Source: Megaleporinus macrocephalus
Lineage: Eukaryota; Chordata; Actinopteri; Characiformes; Anostomidae
Length of the DNA stretch: 64,000 nt
Direction of reading: 5' to 3'
Assembly (NCBI GenBank): GCA_021613375.1
Contig: CM038720.1
Span: 12,741,962 to 12,805,961, forward strand
Shown here: positions 35,736-48,054 of the stretch, piece after piece
Numbering within the stretch: position 1 is the first letter of the stretch
Layout: every line of letters starts with the position of its first letter
Position numbers and translations under genes: made by a program
The notes under the pieces: generated by a model
The model's database searches: none
Seen by the model: the letters and a program-made list of their open reading frames with translations, nothing else
What the model was told of the DNA's origin: nothing

Positions 35736-35942
35736 AACCTTTGTCCCATCCTAAAACCTGATTGAGTTGTGTCAAATGGCTGCCTCCTTTCTGTAACGTA
35801 ACATTTATAAAATTATGTCACAGCTGGGTCCGAATGCGAGAGTGAGGAACGAAGAACGTGTATGAATTTTTTGGCAGCTCCTACAATGTGTTTCTTTGAC
35901 CAGTAGGATATTAACCAGTTGGATAACTTAACATGGTCGAGT

Positions 35943-36256
35943 CAAATTATTATGACCACCACCTAATATCCAGAGTAACCGGCACAGCACGGACAGCAGC
36001 TAGACAGACAGGGAGACTCGATAAGGTCCTGGTAGGTTGTCACAGGTATCTGGAGCCATGCTGACTGCAGTGCATCCCACAGCTGCTGGGGGTGTTTGGG
36101 GGAGGATCCATAAAATGAACATGAGCGTGATCTAGGTGGTCCCACAGATGGGTTCAGTTGGGGACCAGGCTGGTACTTGGAAGTCTTAGTCCAACCAATG
36201 TGGGTCATTTCTAGCATTGTGTTTCTGGAAGATCCCATCCATTCCAGAGAAGGCAA
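35943..36256 (-). pseudogene. Tc1-like transposase C-terminal remnant
   Basis: On the minus strand the frame contains QQLWDALQSAWLQIPVTTYQ followed by DLIES, the C-terminal segment of a Tc1-like transposase subfamily. The catalytic region is missing. A related piece lies at 53947-54105. The outer motif ATTATTATGACC at 35947 is part of the same dispersed element. Confidence 0.65.
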
Positions 36257-37302
36257 TCAGCATGTATGGGTGTACGTGATCTGCAAGGATGGATTCATAC
36301 ACAAATCGTTTAAGAGTGCCTTCCAATGGATGAGTGGGCCCAAAGAAGAAGGGATGTTAAAGAGAAAAAGAGGTGGAAAACCAAGCCTTAGATCATGTAT
36401 AACATCTGCTCAGAATTTAACACCACTACAAAACAAAGCTGTGCTATAAACACGCAACCAAAACATTGAAACGCTGATCATAGCAGCTATAAAATGTTAT
36501 GATCACTTCAACCGTAATTTAAACCACTTCCGCAGAAGTAAAACTGTTCTTCACACATCCATTACCTCGTGTTCTCTTTGAAGGACAGACAGCCCATACA
36601 GTTCTTTTCATGACCCTCAGGATTGGCTCCACTATCCTTTCTCTTTCTATCCATTTCCTTTTCCGAATACACCACCGTCAGCATCACACACAGTGTTATT
36701 GTAGCCATGACTGACTGTTTCTTGACCCTCACCTTCTGACAGTCTATGAACTCACATAGGGGCGTGAACAATGATTAGTCTGCGTCAAATCTTTAGTGTG
36801 GCCAACTTTCTGACCAAGACACTATGATTGGACAATGTGACATAATGACCTTAGTAAAAGACAAAAACACTGTGCAGTCAGATCTTGGCATAAGCTCTGA
36901 GATTCTGGCTTCTCGACCAAAATGGTTCATTGTTTGTTCTGTGTAGAACTGTGCTCATGCAGATGAATCCCAAATGGTTGTGTGTTGGCTATATTATGCA
37001 GTGTTCGGTTTTAGGAGCCAATATTTTAATTCCTGGAGTGGAGTGCACTATGTAGGGAGCAGGAAGCCATTTGGGCTTCAGGCCAAGCTTAAGCAGTAGG
37101 TACTAATATGAACCTGAAAATCATTGTGGCAATTAAGCAACACCGGACTTTGCATTAAATAGTGCTACATTCTGCTATGTTCATGAAACTATGACAAAAA
37201 CCTACAACGTTAATGAATGCAGAATACATCGATGGACAAATGAATGTTCTTTTCCGCTTTTAGCAGTCCATGATTGCTTGGCAATGCCACCATACTCCAA
37301 AG
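36257..37302. other. Gene-free stretch
   Basis: No recognised gene or repeat. Short open frames such as 36562-36771 (minus) have no known domain. Confidence 0.35.
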
Positions 37303-37495
37303 CCGTGGTTCCCAAGCCTGCTCCTGAAGGACCCCCTGTCCTGCACATGTTTGTTTTCCTGCCAAAATACATCCACTTTAGTTCAGGAAGGGCTCGCTAA
37401 TTAGCAGATTAGTTGGATCAGGTGTGTTGGGATCAGAGAAAACACTAAAATGTGTAGAGCAGGGGGTCCTCCAAGACCCGGGTTGGGAACCACTG
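37303..37495. mobile_element. Short hAT MITE
   Basis: The ends CCGTGGTTCCCAA and TTGGGAACCACTG are inverted repeats of the common vertebrate hAT terminus CAGTGGTTCCCAA. Total length is 193 bp. The flanking 8-mers CTCCAAAG and CAATAAAG agree at five of eight positions, so the target duplication is weak. Confidence 0.7.
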
Positions 37496-38351
37496 CAATA
37501 AAGGAGCTTTATTTTTTGGTGGAATGTTAGTTTGTCTTGATTATTTCATTACAACATTAATTTTTAATTGAAAAATCATTTACGCTTAAAGCAATAAGCC
37601 ACTTGAGGCCATGGGGTACAATGATTTTATCATGGCTAATGGGGATTTGACTGTTTGCTTTTGGTTGAGCACACGTCAAGCTCAGGCTCTTGTGGCAAAA
37701 AAAAACAAAACACAAAATGACGAAATATTACACTTTCATTAATGGCCTGAACAACAAAATCATTAAACTATTAGATAGGTATGTAAAACCTTGTCCTTTA
37801 ACCTCTTTAAAAATTGACGGCTTGGGAGTTAGTATTGTTCCACTCAGCACTGATGGCTTCAAACAGCTGAAAAAACACTGCTGTGGTAAATGTGAGACAA
37901 AATATTCTCTATAGGGTTTAACTCACCACTTTCATTGCCCCGGAGTGCAATTATGAGGGAGAAAGGTGTAATTCTTTTACATTTTGGCCTCAAACCACTT
38001 TGGTAATTAAGGGCAGTGGGGGTGTGTGTGATTAGGAGAGAGATACGTTTCCAGGGACGAGGCATCGGATATAAATTTGCATTATAACATCTTTTAATGA
38101 CTGTCAGTTTAGCATCGTTTAGGATTCTTATTTTTCAATTGAAATGTAAACATGATGTATTTGACCTCCTGTCCCATCACTACATGTGGGCTTTTGCATT
38201 ATAAATTATATAAATATTTATAAATATAATATAATTACAATTATAAATATTACTGCACTCAGAGGCTTTTAATAGGCTATTATCAGCACCACATAATGTG
38301 TGATGATCCACATACTTTTGATCATATAGTGAAGATGGCTTATTGTATGTT
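37496..38351. other. Single-copy tract, no gene seen
   Basis: Balanced to AT-rich sequence without repeats shared in the window. The 74-residue plus-strand frame at 37690-37914 has no known domain. Confidence 0.3.
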
Positions 38352-38440
38352 GTTCTCAGTCGTATGCCATATTGGAATGAACTCATTTGATCCCAGTACA
38401 TGTGTATTTGCTCATTCCAATATGGCATACAACTGAGAAC
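38352..38440. repeat. Palindrome with 29-bp arms
   Basis: 38352-38380 and 38412-38440 are reverse complements at 28 of 29 positions with a 31-bp loop, and weaker complementarity extends outward on both sides. It lies about 12 bp from the end of a Tc1-like element. Confidence 0.75.
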
Positions 38441-38810
38441 TACAGACAATATGGTATCTACAGTACAATATATGGCCAAAACTATTTGGATCATCATACT
38501 TATATGAGCTAGTTGGACATTTCTTTTCAAAATCTATAGGCAATAAAATGAAGCTACCCAATCTCCAACCATAACTACCTCCACGCTTTTGGGAAGGCTT
38601 TTCACGGCTGCCACAATTTAGACACAAACGTGTGCTTACTCGGTCAAAGGAGCATTTGTGAGGTCAGGAACTGATGCTGGACAAGAAGGCCTGGCTCACA
38701 AGTGATGTTTGAGTTCATCCTAAAGAAGTTCAGTGGGATTGAAGTCAGGGCTCTGTGGAGGTCTCTAAAACCATGTGTTTATGGTCCTAGCTTTGTGCAT
38801 AGGGGCACCA

Positions 38811-39050
38811 TTATGCTGGAACACTTGGGGTTTCCTCAAACTGTTGCCACAATGTTGAAAGGACATTATTGTCTAAAATGTCTTTGCAGGCTGTAGCATT
38901 TATATCAGCCTTCACTGGACCTAACGGCCCAAACCTTGAGAAACTTCCAGTGGTTAGTGTTCTCCTGGCATCCAACAAACTCAGATTCATCCATAAGACT
39001 ACTAGATAGTCAAGTCCATATATTTGCTTGTCCATAGAAACCCATTTCAT
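38811..39050 (-). pseudogene. Tc1-like transposase fragment
   Basis: An 80-residue remnant from the middle of the catalytic domain. PLGPVKADINATA and LSTLWQQF are family landmarks. The DNA-binding region and the SPDLNPIEHLWD region are not readable in this frame. It is not functional. Confidence 0.7.
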
Positions 39051-39384
39051 GAAGCTCCTGATGCACAGTTCTTGTGCTGAGGTTGCTTCCAGAGCCAGTT
39101 GATGTAAATGATGCTACCGAGAATGGTCTGCTCTATGAGTTTATGTGGTCTACTGGCTGAGCTATAGTCACATTCCTAAATGCTTCTGCTTCACAATAAT
39201 AGCACCTACTGTTAACCAGGGCAGATCTAGCAGGAAAAGCTGACTCGCCTGGTGGTCTAAGACAGTTTGAAGTCCTCAGTACGACCTATTCTACTGCTGT
39301 ATTTGTCTTTGGCAACTGCATGGCTATGCGCTTGATTTTACACACCTGTTAGCAATGGGAGTGGCTGAAATACCAACACTCAGT

Positions 39385-39650
39385 AGAATGAGAATTAGAA
39401 TTTAGAACTATTTTCCACTTGCACACAATTTGACCCCAGCATTTAACCCATCCGTGCGTTGAAACACCTGCATACACACACACACACACCAGGGGGCAGT
39501 GAGCACACTTAGGCAACCCTATCCACAGCACCTAGAAAGCAGCTGGGGGTTGAGTGCCTTGCTCGAGGGCACTTTAGTTGTGTGCTTTTGGTTCAGGGGA
39601 TTGAACCGGCAACCTATCGATCACTAGGCTTGTTAGCTCCAGTCCACAAT
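39385..39650 (-). mobile_element. tRNA-related SINE-like repeat
   Basis: On the minus strand GGTTGCCGGTTCAATCCCC contains a B-box-like GGTTCAATCC. The body includes GGGCAGTGAGCACA and GCCTTGCTCGAGGGCACT on the plus strand, a widely dispersed fish repeat, and a short AC microsatellite at 39476-39489. It interrupts the Tc1-like element. It is not a functional tRNA gene. Confidence 0.55.
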
Positions 39651-39689
39651 TTGGAGGGGTGTCCACATACTTTGTGTTCATCTAGTGTT

Positions 39690-40887
39690 TATATTTATAT
39701 CTATGATGGATGCTTCATAATGGGCTGAACGTTTCCTGAACATGGCGACAGTATTTAAGGGGCTTGTCATAATCCGTTGTCCCCACAGTGGCAGTCTGTA
39801 AATTACCATGGCATAATGATTGTAGGACGGACTATGAGGCTGCTTTATGTCCCAGAGCTGGGTCATCCTTTTAAGGCCTGGACTGTCCAGGTAAATAATC
39901 TTGGCCTGCATTCTCCTTGAATGGTGAAGCGTGGTCATAAATTAGTGCTCCCAGGCCTCCCCCGGCTTTATTCCTCTCCTCCAGTGACTTGTGGGCCTTG
40001 AATTTATTAAGACTTTAAAGGCCACGTCCAGTTAGTCTACAAATTGTAACCCTCCGTACATTTCGTGGCTCGCAGCGCTTCTCTGTCCACTGAGTGACCT
40101 CCACGCTATAGTAAAGCCGCTAATTTACAGCACGTCCCTGCGAAACTTCTCGTCTTCTCAAAGGGTGATTTACTTCTTATTGATTTCCACGCACTTACAA
40201 AAGAGGCCCAGAGACGCCTTGATCCTTCCCAGCCCCTTCTCGTGGAACTGCGACACTCTCCAACCTGCTGGACAGGATGGTGCAGCAGATCAATCCTCAG
40301 CGCTCACAGCGGAAGAGAATGCGCAAATGGACGTGAATTGCAATGACTGTGAAGCCCTCTAACCTTGGTAGATGCTGCCTTGGATCATTTCCTTCCATTT
40401 TCCAGTCACTGGCTGCAAGCTTTATGCACATAATGATTAATAAGCACTTGCTAGGCCTTTCCTAAAGTCAAGAGCAAACAAGAAAGCAACTGTTCCATCA
40501 GCTCCGTCTTCATTATCAGTTCACGCGCGCTGATTTAGTGTTATGTCAAAATAATCAGTCTAGCACAAAAAAGAAAGAAGTAATCTGGGCAAGCGTTGTA
40601 AGCATTGCAGGGTGAGACTTACCCTCAGGGTGATGTATTGCAGTGGGAAAATGGTGTGGACAGGAATAGATGAGAGATGTCCTGAAGTTTATAAGTCATT
40701 AATCCACACACGTACAGTTACACCTGGAGTAGCAGCTGCTTGCAAAGTCATGAGGTATAGACAACCTGTTAGTCCGCTCAGCGTGCTGTATATATCGAGG
40801 TGCCCTTTCCAGTCATTTCTGGGTCTTAAACACTTTAAACACTGACCACTGATTCACACTACCAATCTACTTTAAGAGTAATAATAA
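39690..40887. other. Single-copy tract, no gene recognised
   Basis: Balanced composition without repeats found elsewhere in the window and without credible open frames. This is one of the better candidate regions for conserved non-coding DNA. Confidence 0.35.
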
Positions 40888-41665
40888 GTGATGAAGTGGC
40901 CAGTAAGTGGAAGTACAAGGTGTGTTTCTAATAAAGTGGCCAGTAAATGGAAGCACAACGTAAGTGTTTCTAATAAAGTGGCCAGTCAGTGGAAGCACAA
41001 AGTAAGTGTTTCTAATAAAGTGGCCAGTGAGTGGAAGCACAACGTAAGTCTTTCTAATAAAGTGGCCAGTGAGTGGAAGTACAAGGTAAGTGTTTCTAAT
41101 GACGTGGCCAGTAAGTAAAGTACAAGGTAAGTATTTCTAATTAAGTGGCCAGTAAATGGAAGCACAAATGTAAGTGTTTCTAATAAAATGGCAAGTTAGT
41201 GGAAGTACAAGTTAAGTCTAACAAAGTGGCCAGTAAGCAAAAGCACAACGTAAGTGTTTCTAATAAAGTGGCCAGTAAGTGGAAGCACAACGTAAGTGTT
41301 TCTAATAAAGTGGTCAGTGAGTGGAAGCACAAGGTAGGTTTATCCAATTAAATGGCCAGTGACTAAAGTACAAACCAGGTGTTTATAACAAAGTGACCAG
41401 TGAGCAGAAGTTCAAGGTAGGTGTTTCTTATTAAGTGGCTAAGAAGTAAAGTACAAGGTAAGTGTTTCAAATAAAGTGGCCAGCGAGTGGCAGGAAAAGG
41501 TAGGTGTTTCTAATAAAATGACCATTAAGTGGCAGTATAAAGTAGGTGTTTCTGATAAAGTGGCCAGTATGTGGAGGTACAAGTATGTGTGGTCAGTAAA
41601 TGTAATGAGCAAGCAGGTGTTTCCAATAAAGAAACAAGGAAAGTGTTTCTAATAAAATGGCTAAT
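40888..41665. repeat. 42-bp minisatellite, about 18 units
   Basis: The unit is built around AAAGTGGCCAGTAAGTGGAA and TAAGTGTTTCTAAT. The period is exactly 42 bp in the first units and drifts later. Because 42 is divisible by three, a plus-strand frame (40888-41118) repeats NKVASEWKHNVSVS and is an artefact. The unit resembles the Tc1-type terminal motif CTAATAAAGTGGCCAGTGAGTG. Confidence 0.95.
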
Positions 41666-43359
41666 AAGTGTATTGTCTGTTAGAAAAAAGACAATGGACA
41701 CCTTGCTGTGGGCTTAAAAATCTAAAACTGTGATCTAATGTATGTTAAAAGATTATTATTAAGCTGCACAAAGGCCTTGAATAAAAAAAATGAATAGAGT
41801 CATTCGCCACTCAGTTGAGTGGCATAGACTTCATTGTTGTTGAGTGACCTGCTTATTCACTTGTTCTCCTGAAACAAAAGAAGAAGCAGGGTGTCGGGAT
41901 AAGCATAAATGATCTGACTGTGTATGCAAGCAGCTCTGAATTTATTCGCACACAAAATGTGTGAAATGCAAATGACTTTGATTAAAGTAAAGCATACAAA
42001 GTAGAGTTCAGCGACGGCATTTGGATTTATAAATACACATTTGCAGCGAGGCTTGTTCCCTGTTGGGAAGCAGAAACTGAGAAACTGAATGTTTTGTCCT
42101 GCTTGCTCCATTCACTTTCTATGGCTATGAACCATAGTGCAAGTCTAAGCAATGCAGGTAGGTCATGGGTTGGGGAGTGTTGGGGTGGCAAGGGTGCGCC
42201 CCAAGGACTCTGCTCAGACTCTGTGAGGTGAAGGGGTCGTTTGGCCCTCTTTTGGATCGGGTCTGATAAAAGCTACAGGTGTATCTGTCCATCCTTCCAC
42301 TGTCAGAAGACAACTCAGTGCTCTGGGAAATGCAATCATTGTTGATATTTAGTTGTTGAGACAAAAAATCGACATGAAATGAATTAAATGAATGGTGGTC
42401 TTTCGCAGACGACCAAATTCAACACTTTTTATATAAGGGACCCCTTTTGTTTTCTTGCACTGAGACCCATAAGATCACAGTCACAGCACTGGCTCTGAAG
42501 CAACTGATTCTAGATCAGCCCTGCAAGGTTTTGTTAGAAGGATGGCGAGCTTATTGAACGTGGTAAATGTCCGCATTGGCTTTTCCCTGCCTGCTGGGGC
42601 CTGGTGGTCATCCTCATTCACCTCACGTCTCTTTTTTTTCCAGAAACTCCTTTTCAACATCTCTCCAACATCTTTTTTCACGGGACAGGGGGTTACCATG
42701 GGAAATAGCCGCCCCAAAAAAGAAAACAAGAGCCGTGATCCCTCCTGCTACAAAGCCGGGCAGCTTGACAGGGGGCCGCCGTAACAGGCCTCCCTCCTGC
42801 TCGACTTCATTCCTGCTTTGGCTCAGATTCGCAGCGCGCTGGGCAGTGTTGGACCTACTAAGCGCAAGCTGAAGCGTAGGTGTGCTGGCTTCTCGACAGA
42901 AGCTGCTAATTAGCCGGACGCACATTCTAGCATAGCTCTGGCTTTTAGGATGATCAATACGGTAAGAATCAGCATGATCACAATAACTCAACTCGATGAT
43001 TTCCTTGAGTCAGGCCAATGGTACGCTTTATTCTACATCAGGAATCGAAGATGCTGGAAAATGAATGCAGCAGCCAAAAAGAGAAAATAAATTTTACAAA
43101 ACTAAAATGTTCTCGTTCTAAAATCTGATTGGCTGGGCTGATTTATTACTATGCTATCATAAGACCCCACACATCAACTGAGTTCTGGATTAAATCATCA
43201 GAGAACCCACGGGGCCTTTAAGGCTTTTAGAGAATGCCTAATAGTATCTTTACTATTTAATCTCTGCATGTATTGTAATAATAGTACATTGCTATTTCAT
43301 TTTGTGGTCATTCTTGTGGTCAGGTGAGGTGGTTAGGACTCCAGGAGCTGAAATTAAGG
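41666..43359. other. Gene-free stretch
   Basis: No recognised gene. The overlapping open frames at 42481-42991 on both strands have no known domain. Composition is balanced between about 42450 and 42990. Confidence 0.35.
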
Positions 43360-44145
43360 CTGTAATGCAGAGGTCACTAATAGGCGGACCGCGGTCCAGA
43401 TCTGGACACAGACGTTGTCCAATGCGAACCCAAACCAATAAACGATTAAAAATGATATAATTTTGACTGTGTTTATTTTAAGAGGCGGAGCTTTTCTCGT
43501 CTTTACGGTATACAGGTTTAACGGCGCAGTGAACTCAGAGACCAATCACGTGCGCTGTAAGATCACCGAAGGCGCTCAGGCCAATCAGATCTGTGCACAT
43601 TGGAGCGGAGTGCACACAGGTGAAGTACGAAGCGAGGAGCAGCAGCAGGAGACTAAAGTGAGTCAGAAAGAATAACATAAAAACAGAAAAGTCAACAGTG
43701 AAAACTGACTATTTAACAGGAACGGTTCTGGAATGGACCTGCTCGTCTAGTTTTAGAGAATACCGCTCTGTAAAACCAACATGTCAATTCATGAAGCTGA
43801 GTTAACAAAAAGACACACGTTTTATTTACCTTCTCTATAAATAAACACTTTAAGATGCACTTTTTTTATAAGCCTTCTGTTTTTTTAAATGTAGCCTTTG
43901 TTTTAGTTCAGCGTTTAAACAGTAAATACACTGAAATATACTGAACGGTATGTGTGATGTGTTGGTGTTTCAGTTGCTAATGTTATAAGATGCTGATACT
44001 AGGTAACTTAAATATACAGAATACAGCACTAAATCATAACACAAGTTTGAAATTTTTACGGTCCGGACCTTGGGCTGAGTAAATCTCCACTAACTGGACC
44101 TAACTGGACCTTACCTAATTCTAATTAAATACTCCTGCTGTAATG
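43360..44145 (+). mobile_element. hAT MITE with perfect 8-bp target duplication
   Basis: CTGTAATG occurs at 43360-43367 and 44138-44145, directly flanking the element (43368-44137, 770 bp). Ends are CAGAGGTCACTAATAGG and ATACTCCTG. The internal module has ACCAATCACGTG at 43541-43552 and GCCAATCAGATC at 43580-43591, shared with the other family copies. No transposase is encoded; the 70-residue frame at 43463-43675 lies wholly inside the repeat. Confidence 0.9.
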
Positions 44146-46948
44146 TATCAGTCGAACCACTAACAATTTAAAAGTGACAGTGAAATCAGCTATTCACATT
44201 ATGATTTATGGTGAGCAGGGCCAATTTTGTGATTTAGGGTTGGCTACTGACTTTAACCGGTACCAGCCATAGCCAACTGTCTTCTAATTCAAATTATAGC
44301 TATAGTTATCAAACGCAAGTAAAGGATTTTAACTTTTGAGCATTTCAAAATAAACAGAAATCATTAACAGAACATAAACGGTTCTCAACGCCGCCTCCTG
44401 CTCCTGGCAAGAGTCCACGGTCAGCAGCAAACCAGAGAAGTGATATGAATTAGGTGATAGGGTGATATTTTGGTTTCCAAAAAAATAAATAGACACGTGG
44501 GGCAGAACGGCCACACGGGGCAGATGCACACTTGAAGTGGGTGGACATGGACTGGGGAGTATTTAAGAAGTTGGTGGCATCGTATGTGGTTGGTGTGGGC
44601 AGATAAACAGTTGACTAATAAGTTCAGAACCACTATGTTATTGAACTTTAATACATAAACAGCTACATTTTAACAAGACAAATAACAAAAGTCTCAACTG
44701 TTCACACGATAAAACAGACCAAGCTTAAGTTTGACAGCTCTGCAGGGCCAAACACTATTGGCTAATAGAACCTGGTTTCGTGACTGACCGCTCACTATGA
44801 ACAGCCTCTCAAACTACAACAACCATGGTGGACGAAGAGGAGCCGACAGGAGAGTTAGATAGATACTACTTTGGGTTGATCTCACTTTTAATAATGATTT
44901 AATAGTCTTATCACTTCTTATCAGCACATATTCACTCGTTCCAGCTGCAGCTCGGTCAGTTAGGCTGATATTGGATATACGGCAGATATTCGCTGCTGTA
45001 GCTCACAAACAAACAACATCCTGAAATCTCTGAAATGGCTTGTTCTAAGTGGTGGTGAACCAAAGAACAAGGTACAAAAATAATAACTCAAGAAAGCAGA
45101 AAACATTAAAGCATGGAAAAAAGAGTGTGTGTTTATGAAAGATGGGTGTGCAGTTCTTCTTTCTGTGCTCACGAGTGAAACAATGATGTGCGCAAAATGT
45201 TAAAACATGCTTTGACACATTGATTTGACGCCATATAGAGATAAGAAATATTCATTGTGGCATTTCATACAGTAGTGTAAACTGTGACTGTGATTAGTGC
45301 ATATTAGGACACAATCAACATCATGCAGGCTCCACTGTTTAGGGAATACCTCATCTCCCAAATGAAACAGAGATTTGATTTGTTTGATTGATCTTTGAGT
45401 TGGAATTTGTTTGTTCTGGTCAGCGTTCAGTGCAGATTTTCATGTACGCCTCCTACAAAAGTGGTTTTGCCAATTTACATTAAATCCTGTCTAAATGCAT
45501 TGAGATCCCAACATAGACATATCCAGGAAAACAGAGGACGCCTGGTCACCCTATATAAACAGAGGAGTTAACATTGGTGTTGCTTTCCACTGCTCAGAAA
45601 TGCTCTGGGTGAGTAAAGGTGGTGAGTTTGATGCTGAACTTGTGTTTCTTGGAAAGTAAACAGCTGTTGATGCTAATATTGAGGAGGAGGGACTGTGCTT
45701 CTCAATGTTTGTTCTGACACCACAACCTTCTGGTGATATGTTGCCTCCTATGGTTTGGAATATAAATAAATTGTTTTCAGTGATTCTGACGTCATGCAAT
45801 TCAGATGGAGACAGTAAGTGAAGAACAGTGAAGTGACAGTAAGTGAAGGAGATGGAGGTGAGAAGTCCGTACTGCCCTAGTTTAGATGATATTATGTGGG
45901 AAAAGTACAAGCAGATAATCATAGTATAGATTTGATGTGATCCTGATGTTGTGACTGTTACAATTATATCTGAACTAAGTTATTAGCTGTTTTTAAGGCA
46001 GTAGATCTATCAAGAAAACAAACAAAAACATACAAAACTAATTGCTATCGAGACACACAACTTATCAGTTGGGTTAACCTCAGTAGGTATTCCACAATGT
46101 TCCATGATGTCAGTTGTACAGTTTCCTATTACTGGCCTGCAAATTAAGCAGCCGCCTCTTGTCATAACGTCACAGCTGTTTACTTAATGTTACGTTATGG
46201 GTTTTAAATCTATCACCAGTGTTCACCTACAGATCAACTGCACAAAATGCAGTTCTCGCTCCTTACTGACTGCACGATCAGGTCCACTTTTCATTCACCA
46301 GTTTTCCCACTTCACCTTAAAAGCTGACTGTGAGCGAACAGTGCTGGATTTAAAACAACAGCCTCAGAAAGCACTTACTAATTAATGCATAGCAAAGCTG
46401 GTCAATGGGAAGCCACCTCATCCTAACTGCAGCCGTCCTGTCACTTTTGTCTTGGTTTATTTGGTAAACAAATAATGCTCCTGATGGTTTCTCTGATTTT
46501 AAACTGAGGTAAACTGATTTTGAGAAACTGTAAGCAATATAAACTCTAGGCATTTAGAGAGCTAGAGATCGACTGATAGAGCTCCCTAACCGAGGCCTGT
46601 ATGTCATATAGCTACAGCCCCAGCAGCTGCAGCCCCAGGCCTGAACTTAATCTGCTAGCTCAGGAACTCCAAGCAAGGATGCTGCAGCTCGACTGAAGAA
46701 AGGTAAGATAGAGTTTAGCTGGTTTCTTTTTTTCTGCTGGTTTGGCATTTCCAAGACAGACACGTTTAGGCTGTTTGCACAGGGCCACGTGGGGCTGTCT
46801 GACGAATGGAGCGGAGGAAAGAGAGACAGAACACATCGTCTCACTCAGACTTGCTTGCTTTCCGGAGCTGTAAATAGAACTTTCGAACCAAAGTTTTCCC
46901 ATTGTAGCAATCCAGCAATCCACTAAATAGGAAGAGAGAGAGAGAGAA

Positions 46949-46999
<51 letters not shown>

Positions 47000-47999
47000 A
47001 AGACAGCTAGACAGAAAGAGAGAGAGAGAGAGAGAAAGAGGGGGGAGAGAGAGAGCTAGATAGGAAGAGAGAGAGAAAGAGAGAAAGAGCTACACAAAGA
47101 GAGAAAGAGAGAGGGTGGGAAGGAGAAAGAGAGAGAGAGAGCTAGACAGAAAGAGAGAGAGGGAGTGAGAGAGAGAGAAAGAAGTACACAAGAAGAGATG
47201 AACCCAAACACACAGTTTTACTATATAAATAGATTTTCTCCCCTCACCACTTTTTACTGGCCCCTCAGTCACTTCTTCTTGCTGCCGGGCCTGATCAGAA
47301 TCCCACAGGGGAGCTAACAGTGTCATAGAGGTGTTTATTAAATCTCTGAATCTCACTTAGTCCTAAACATAGTTTACTGTTAATGAACTACAATGCTTAC
47401 AGGAAGAACTGTTGCAATCAATTTTTATAATATAAATGACATTATAAATTAAAAGCTGGAACAGTTGCTTGTCTGAGAATGTATTACTTGCGTTCATCTA
47501 AACTTTGTCTTGTTTTGTTTTATCGGTAATAGACACTACTGTGCAAAGTACAGGCACCTAAGATAACTCAAGGTTTGGAAAAAGTTTTTACCAGTAAGAA
47601 CACCAGATATCATTAGAACAGATGTAATTAAGCATAAATACAATGACATGTAGTATCAATTTTATAGAGTTTGTATATTTGCAGCCATCTGGCAACTATA
47701 ACGATAAACTATCTATCTACAGGTGCTAGTGTGTTAGCAGTTAGCAACCAAAGCTAAATGGTTAGCAGCACAGAGAACTGCTTCATGCTGCTCTGCAGAT
47801 AAACAGTAAATTCTCCGTCTTGCTTTATTCTCCGACTCACTTTATTCTCAGACTGTTGCATCTTGCTTCGTACCTCGTCTGTGTGCGCCTCGCACTCCCG
47901 ATTTTGCACATATCTGATTGGCCGAGGAGCGCCTTTGGTGATCTTACAGCACGCACAGTTGGTCTGTGAAGTTACCAATTGCAGCAAAGCCTGCATGCC

Positions 48000-48054
<55 letters not shown>

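Larger units (their letters stand above)
38453..39689 (-). mobile_element. Tc1-like transposon, decayed, with a SINE inside
   Basis: The ends are ATATATGGCCAAAACTATTTGG at the left and GGTGTCCACATACTTTG at the right, a dispersed Tc1-type terminus in fish. The minus-strand frame at 38811-39050 contains FGPLGPVKADINATACKDIL and VLSTLWQQFEE, matching the region after the second catalytic aspartate of Tc1 transposases. Stops and frameshifts elsewhere make it a pseudogene. A SINE-like repeat interrupts it at about 39385-39650. Confidence 0.75.
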